Assembly: GCF_031157255.1 (NCBI RefSeq)
Contig: NZ_JAVIFX010000003.1
Location: 124,001-188,000, forward strand
DNA: 64,000 nucleotides
From: Bradyrhizobium sp. LHD-71
Lineage (GTDB): Bacteria; Pseudomonadota; Alphaproteobacteria; Rhizobiales; Xanthobacteraceae
Reading direction: 5' to 3'
Part shown: in pieces, positions 61,196-64,000 of the stretch
Numbering within the stretch: position 1 is the first letter of the stretch
How the letters are laid out: each line of letters starts with the position of its first letter
Translations under genes and position numbers: made by a program
The notes under the pieces: generated by a model
What the model was told of the DNA's origin: nothing
Database searches by the model: none
Seen by the model: the letters and a program-made list of their open reading frames with translations, nothing else

Positions 61196-61474
61196 CTAAA
61201 GACGGAAATCAATGCTGCGAAGCACCACCCCGCGCGGGGTTCCCTCGAGTTCCGATACGAGGATCTTTCGCATCGCCGCAGCTTCGATCCGCTGGCGCAG
61301 GCGTATGAACTGAGCTTCGCGCTGACTCGCGCTCACCCCGGCGCGGCCTTCGAGAGCGTCCATCGCCGCGGTGCTGATCGAGCACGGCACCTCGACGTCG
61401 TCCTGCATCAGCGTGAAGCGAACGATCATACGATCGTAGTCGTAATTCTGGTACTCACCCTGGGTGATCGCCAT
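61196..61474 (-). CDS. DUF1488 family protein
   Basis: 92 residues from the ATG at 61474: MAITQGEYQNYDYDRMIVRF, then MQDDVEVPCSISTAAMDALE. The YDYDRM.VRF...D..V.C.IS..A pattern is that of DUF1488, a small uncharacterised protein family. A longer in-frame version starts at 61552. I prefer 61474 because a short upstream frame with a strong ribosome site ends 4 bases before it. Confidence 0.7.
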   Translation of the reverse strand: MAITQGEYQNYDYDRMIVRFTLMQDDVEVPCSISTAAMDALEGRAGVSASQREAQFIRLRQRIEAAAMRKILVSELEGTPRGVVLRSIDFRL

Positions 61475-61478
61475 GGGA

Positions 61479-61556
61479 TCACTCGATTGGAGATCGAGCC
61501 TCCGTCCTTTCCGGTCGAGACTGATGAGAGCGCAGCGGGTGGATAATCGCATTCAT
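61479..61556 (-). CDS. Possible 25-residue leader peptide upstream of the DUF1488 gene
   Basis: ATG at 61556 with AGGAGG six bases upstream, the best ribosome site in the neighbourhood, opens a 25-codon frame (MNAIIHPLRSHQ ... SPIE) ending in TGA at 61479-61481. The DUF1488 ATG follows 4 bases later. This arrangement would couple translation. The alternative is that the ribosome site serves the ATG at 61552 in another frame. Confidence 0.4.
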   Translation of the reverse strand: MNAIIHPLRSHQSRPERTEARSPIE

Positions 61557-61704
61557 GGCGCTCCTCCTATGGCAGGCGGGAGCGCGATCGCGTCTCTCAG
61601 CCACCGGCGCCTAGAGCAGATTCAGCCGGTGATGGAACTTCATGTAGGCCCCGGCCGACCAAATAGCCAGAGCAACGCCGAAAGAAAGGGGTTCTGGCGG
61701 GCCG

Positions 61705-63246
61705 CTAACCGGCGCCGATGATGGTGTCGGCGCAGGCTTGCCCCGCCTGAATCGCGCCGTTGTAGCCGCCGTACCCGGCATAGGACGACGCAAGATAGAG
61801 GCGGTCGATGACCGTTTGCGGCGATCGCGATTGAGTGTGAGATGCATCCGGCGGGTTGGGCGCAAAGCCGTAGGCCGCGCCGTCCGGCGCATTCAGGTAG
61901 CTCACCATCGAGCTTGCGGTGTTGAAGGAGGAGGCGACCGCAGCCGCTTGCAGGCCCGGATAGATGCCGTCGAGGTGGGCGACGATGGCATCGCGCCAGC
62001 GTCCGCGCTTGGCGGTATAGACGGATCGTTCCATGCCTTCCCAGTTGGCAAGGCGGTCGGTCCCGACGACCGAGACGATGAAGGGTGAAACCGGCACGCC
62101 GGAATCGATTGCCGAATAGTTGACGATCGAGAAGGGCGGCATCCGGGCCGCAGGCTCGTCGGCAAACAGTGCCGAGCCCTTCGCGTAATCGGCCAGGCTG
62201 GCCATCCATTCCGGCAGCAACTGAGTTGAATAGCTCGTCAGCCCGATCGCATCCGGCTTGCACGACAGGCCGAGCGTCAGCGCGAACAGCGACACCGATG
62301 ACTTGCGGCCGGCATAGCTCGCCGACAACCGCGAGCCCTCGGCCTCCGGCAGGAGTGCTGCCGCCACGCCCGGCGCGGCGTTGCTGACGATGCAATCCGC
62401 CTCGTCCGTCTGCGGATCGCCACCCGCCTTGGCGATATGGGTGACCGAGTTGGCGCGACCTTGCGCATCAACGCCGATGCCGGTGGCGACGCGGCGGAGC
62501 GCGATCGCGCAGCCTTCGCTACGCAGGATCGTCCGGGCCAGCGCGCTCGAGAGCCGCTGCGAGCCGGTCTTCACGTAGCGTCCGCCGCTTTGCAGGTAGC
62601 CGCCCTGGGCCGTTGCAAAGAAGATCCACCACAGTGACGCTGGGTCGTCGTGATAGTGCCAGAGGTTGCCGGCCAGCGCGCATTTCACGGCTTCATTGCC
62701 GCCGAACGCGGCGTCGAATTTCTGCGCAAGCGACAGATCCCAGTCGTGGATTTCCGGCAAGGCCGCCTTCAAGGCGTCGAGGTTCTCGAGCGTGTTCCGG
62801 AAGCGCCCCTCGCGCGCCAGGGTGCCGGCGGCGTCCGCCAGACGCTCCATCTCGTGCAGGATCGAGGCGATCCCGTCGCGGGCGTCGGGAAAGCGCTGCG
62901 TCAACGCTTCGCGCGCTGCGGCGAAGTTCGCCGGCAGCATAAACGGCTCGCGCAACGGGCCGCCGCGCACCTCAAAAACCGATCCGGTCGAGACCCACTC
63001 GACCTTGTCGAGCACGCCGGCGCGGGTCAGCGCGAGATGCTTGAGGTCGCGTGCGTCTTCAGGGCCAGAAGTCTTGTGCAGCGAGGCTTCGATGAACAGG
63101 TCGCCGGCCTTGTAGCTGGACGCGGCGCCGCCGACCGAGTTGCCGCGCTCGATGAGCAGCACCTTGCGGCCTTCGCGCGCAAGGATTGCGCCGGCCGTCA
63201 GTCCGCCGAGACCGGCTCCGATCACCACCACATCATAGCGGGCCAT
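61705..63246 (-). CDS. NAD(P)/FAD-dependent oxidoreductase, CrtI / retinol-saturase-like
   Basis: 513 residues. FAD-binding start YDVVVIGAGLGGLTAGAILA and EGRKVLLIERGNSVGGAASS, the mid-part SGGRYVKTGSQRLSSALART, and the C-terminal GYNGAIQAGQACADTIIGAG of carotenoid-desaturase-like oxidoreductases. No crt genes are adjacent, so a carotenoid substrate is not supported; other members act on lipids or retinoids. Single gene on the minus strand. The 208-base gap that follows to the right (63247-63454) shows nothing identifiable. Confidence 0.82.
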   Translation of the reverse strand: MARYDVVVIGAGLGGLTAGAILAREGRKVLLIERGNSVGGAASSYKAGDLFIEASLHKTSGPEDARDLKHLALTRAGVLDKVEWVSTGSVFEVRGGPLREPFMLPANFAAAREALTQRFPDARDGIASILHEMERLADAAGTLAREGRFRNTLENLDALKAALPEIHDWDLSLAQKFDAAFGGNEAVKCALAGNLWHYHDDPASLWWIFFATAQGGYLQSGGRYVKTGSQRLSSALARTILRSEGCAIALRRVATGIGVDAQGRANSVTHIAKAGGDPQTDEADCIVSNAAPGVAAALLPEAEGSRLSASYAGRKSSVSLFALTLGLSCKPDAIGLTSYSTQLLPEWMASLADYAKGSALFADEPAARMPPFSIVNYSAIDSGVPVSPFIVSVVGTDRLANWEGMERSVYTAKRGRWRDAIVAHLDGIYPGLQAAAVASSFNTASSMVSYLNAPDGAAYGFAPNPPDASHTQSRSPQTVIDRLYLASSYAGYGGYNGAIQAGQACADTIIGAG

Positions 63247-63454
63247 TGACCTCTCCGTTTCAGCGGGCTCGTTCTTTGCCGCCGCGTCGGGTCAAGTCAA
63301 TGGCTGCGGGTGTCCCCGTTCTAACGTTCGCGTCACCTTGCGGCACCCTCGCAGGCGTGCGTGAGAACCAGGAAGATGACTGGCAAGTTTATGAAACTAG
63401 CGCGCTTTTTTGGATTTGACGTTCGTGCGCAGGTCGAATTCAGCGCGCGAGTCG

Positions 63455-64000
63455 CTATTTCCAGGCCGAGGTCTCCGAATCCCAGCGTTGCCCGCGGAAC
63501 TGCTTTGCCAATGCCGCGAGCATCTGCTCGTCGTTGAGCGTCAGGGTCTCTTCGTCGTTGCCGCTGGAGTTCTCGACCAGGTTGAGCTTCGGTCCCGCAC
63601 TCTCGTCCACCGTCTCGATCGACGCACTGCCGGTCCAGAGCAGCAGGTGATCCGACGCGCCGGGCCTGTCGGGGGACACCAGTGCGGTGATTTCGATGCT
63701 TTCAACCAGGCCAAGCGCAGGGAGGATGGTGCTCGGCCGTTTCAAATGGATCTTGAGCTCGCCACTCATCGGGTTCCAGTTTGACGACACCACCTTGGCC
63801 GGCAGCGATGTGGCCAGCGCATTCGAGACAGCGGCGGCAAGCTTATCGCGGCTGATTTTGCCGGCCTCGCGCCATTCGGCGGCGGGGAAGCGGATGGTTC
63901 GCTCCATGTCCATGTTGCCGTCAGTCCAGCCGGCAGTGATCACCTCCGGCTGGGCACGCAGCTTTTCGATCAGCGCCGGCGCCCGCTCGGGATCCACCGT
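63455..64000 (-). CDS. Hypothetical protein (5' end cut by window edge)
   Basis: The frame is open from the right edge to a stop at 63455-63457, giving the last 182 residues. Segments such as ERTIRFPAAEWREAGKISRD and VSSNWNPMSGELKIHLKRP suggest mixed alpha/beta with repeated strands. No motif recognised. It is not possible to say how much of the N-terminus is missing. Confidence 0.6.
   Translation of the reverse strand, partial: TVDPERAPALIEKLRAQPEVITAGWTDGNMDMERTIRFPAAEWREAGKISRDKLAAAVSNALATSLPAKVVSSNWNPMSGELKIHLKRPSTILPALGLVESIEITALVSPDRPGASDHLLLWTGSASIETVDESAGPKLNLVENSSGNDEETLTLNDEQMLAALAKQFRGQRWDSETSAWK

Noticed and set aside
1-64000. CRISPR array, tRNA or rRNA genes
   Set aside because: No regularly spaced direct repeats and no cloverleaf-like sequence with a TTCGA-type loop in context were found on reading.

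Overview
The window reads as a chromosomal segment of a high-GC alphaproteobacterium of the Hyphomicrobiales, most like the Bradyrhizobium / Rhodopseudomonas / Afipia group. The evidence is the gene order (transketolase-gap-pgk-fba; DUF4164-zapA-6S RNA-fau; yebC-ruvCAB; EAL protein followed by a TIGR01459 HAD phosphatase), the DUF459 SGNH protein, the TorF-type porin, and the dispersed GTAGCCCGGGTGGAGCG-type intergenic repeats. I assign the organism from gene content only, not from a search. No tRNA, rRNA, CRISPR array or complete insertion sequence was found.

Layout. 1-5.1 kb: a MotA/MotB-like proton channel pair (the second gene cut by the left edge), a MATE exporter, a decayed alpha/beta hydrolase, and a divergent marR / SnoaL-like pair. 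5.1-15.4 kb (minus strand): inositol monophosphatase, a Sel1-repeat protein, thiE and a central carbon cluster tkt-gap-pgk-fba, with class II and class I aldolases in tandem and a GNAT gene on the plus strand. 15.6-22.9 kb (plus strand): a DUF4164 protein, zapA, 6S RNA, fau, ymdB, yebC, a Nudix hydrolase, ruvC, ruvA, ruvB and a Tat-type metallophosphoesterase.

23.0-28.6 kb is the most interesting region. The host ybgC thioesterase gene is split. Its first 32 codons lie at 22939-23034 and the rest, now frameshifted, at 28577-28941. The two halves rejoin at a shared TTC to restore a normal YbgC motif. Between them sits a 5.5-kb island. Its left end is the tail of a probable serine recombinase whose stop codon overlaps the junction. 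The island also carries a three-gene polysaccharide module (GT4, GT2, flippase), a nest of intergenic repeats, and a complete but divergent ybgC that appears to replace the one destroyed. The tolQRAB-pal genes that usually follow ybgC are not present.

28.9-41 kb: a conserved protein, a 4-oxalocrotonate tautomerase-like protein, hisS, a transglutaminase-like protein, an omega-aminotransferase, a degenerate EAL protein, a HAD phosphatase, a DUF459 protein, an MltB-type lytic transglycosylase and galU. 41-48 kb: a divergent EamA exporter / MocR regulator pair, a small Cys-rich secreted protein, an outer-membrane barrel protein, kdsD, and a carboxymuconolactone-decarboxylase-like gene divergent from an HxlR regulator across twin 19-bp palindromes. 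48-54 kb: a TetR regulator, then glcD, an ASCH-domain gene, glcE and glcF (glycolate oxidase), then a histone H1-like Lys/Ala protein. 54-64 kb: a TorF-type porin, an HPP membrane protein, an SbmA/BacA-type ABC exporter, a META-like protein, a cold-shock protein, a fatty acid desaturase surrounded by very small conserved genes (two are paralogues), a CrtI-like oxidoreductase, and a hypothetical gene cut by the right edge.
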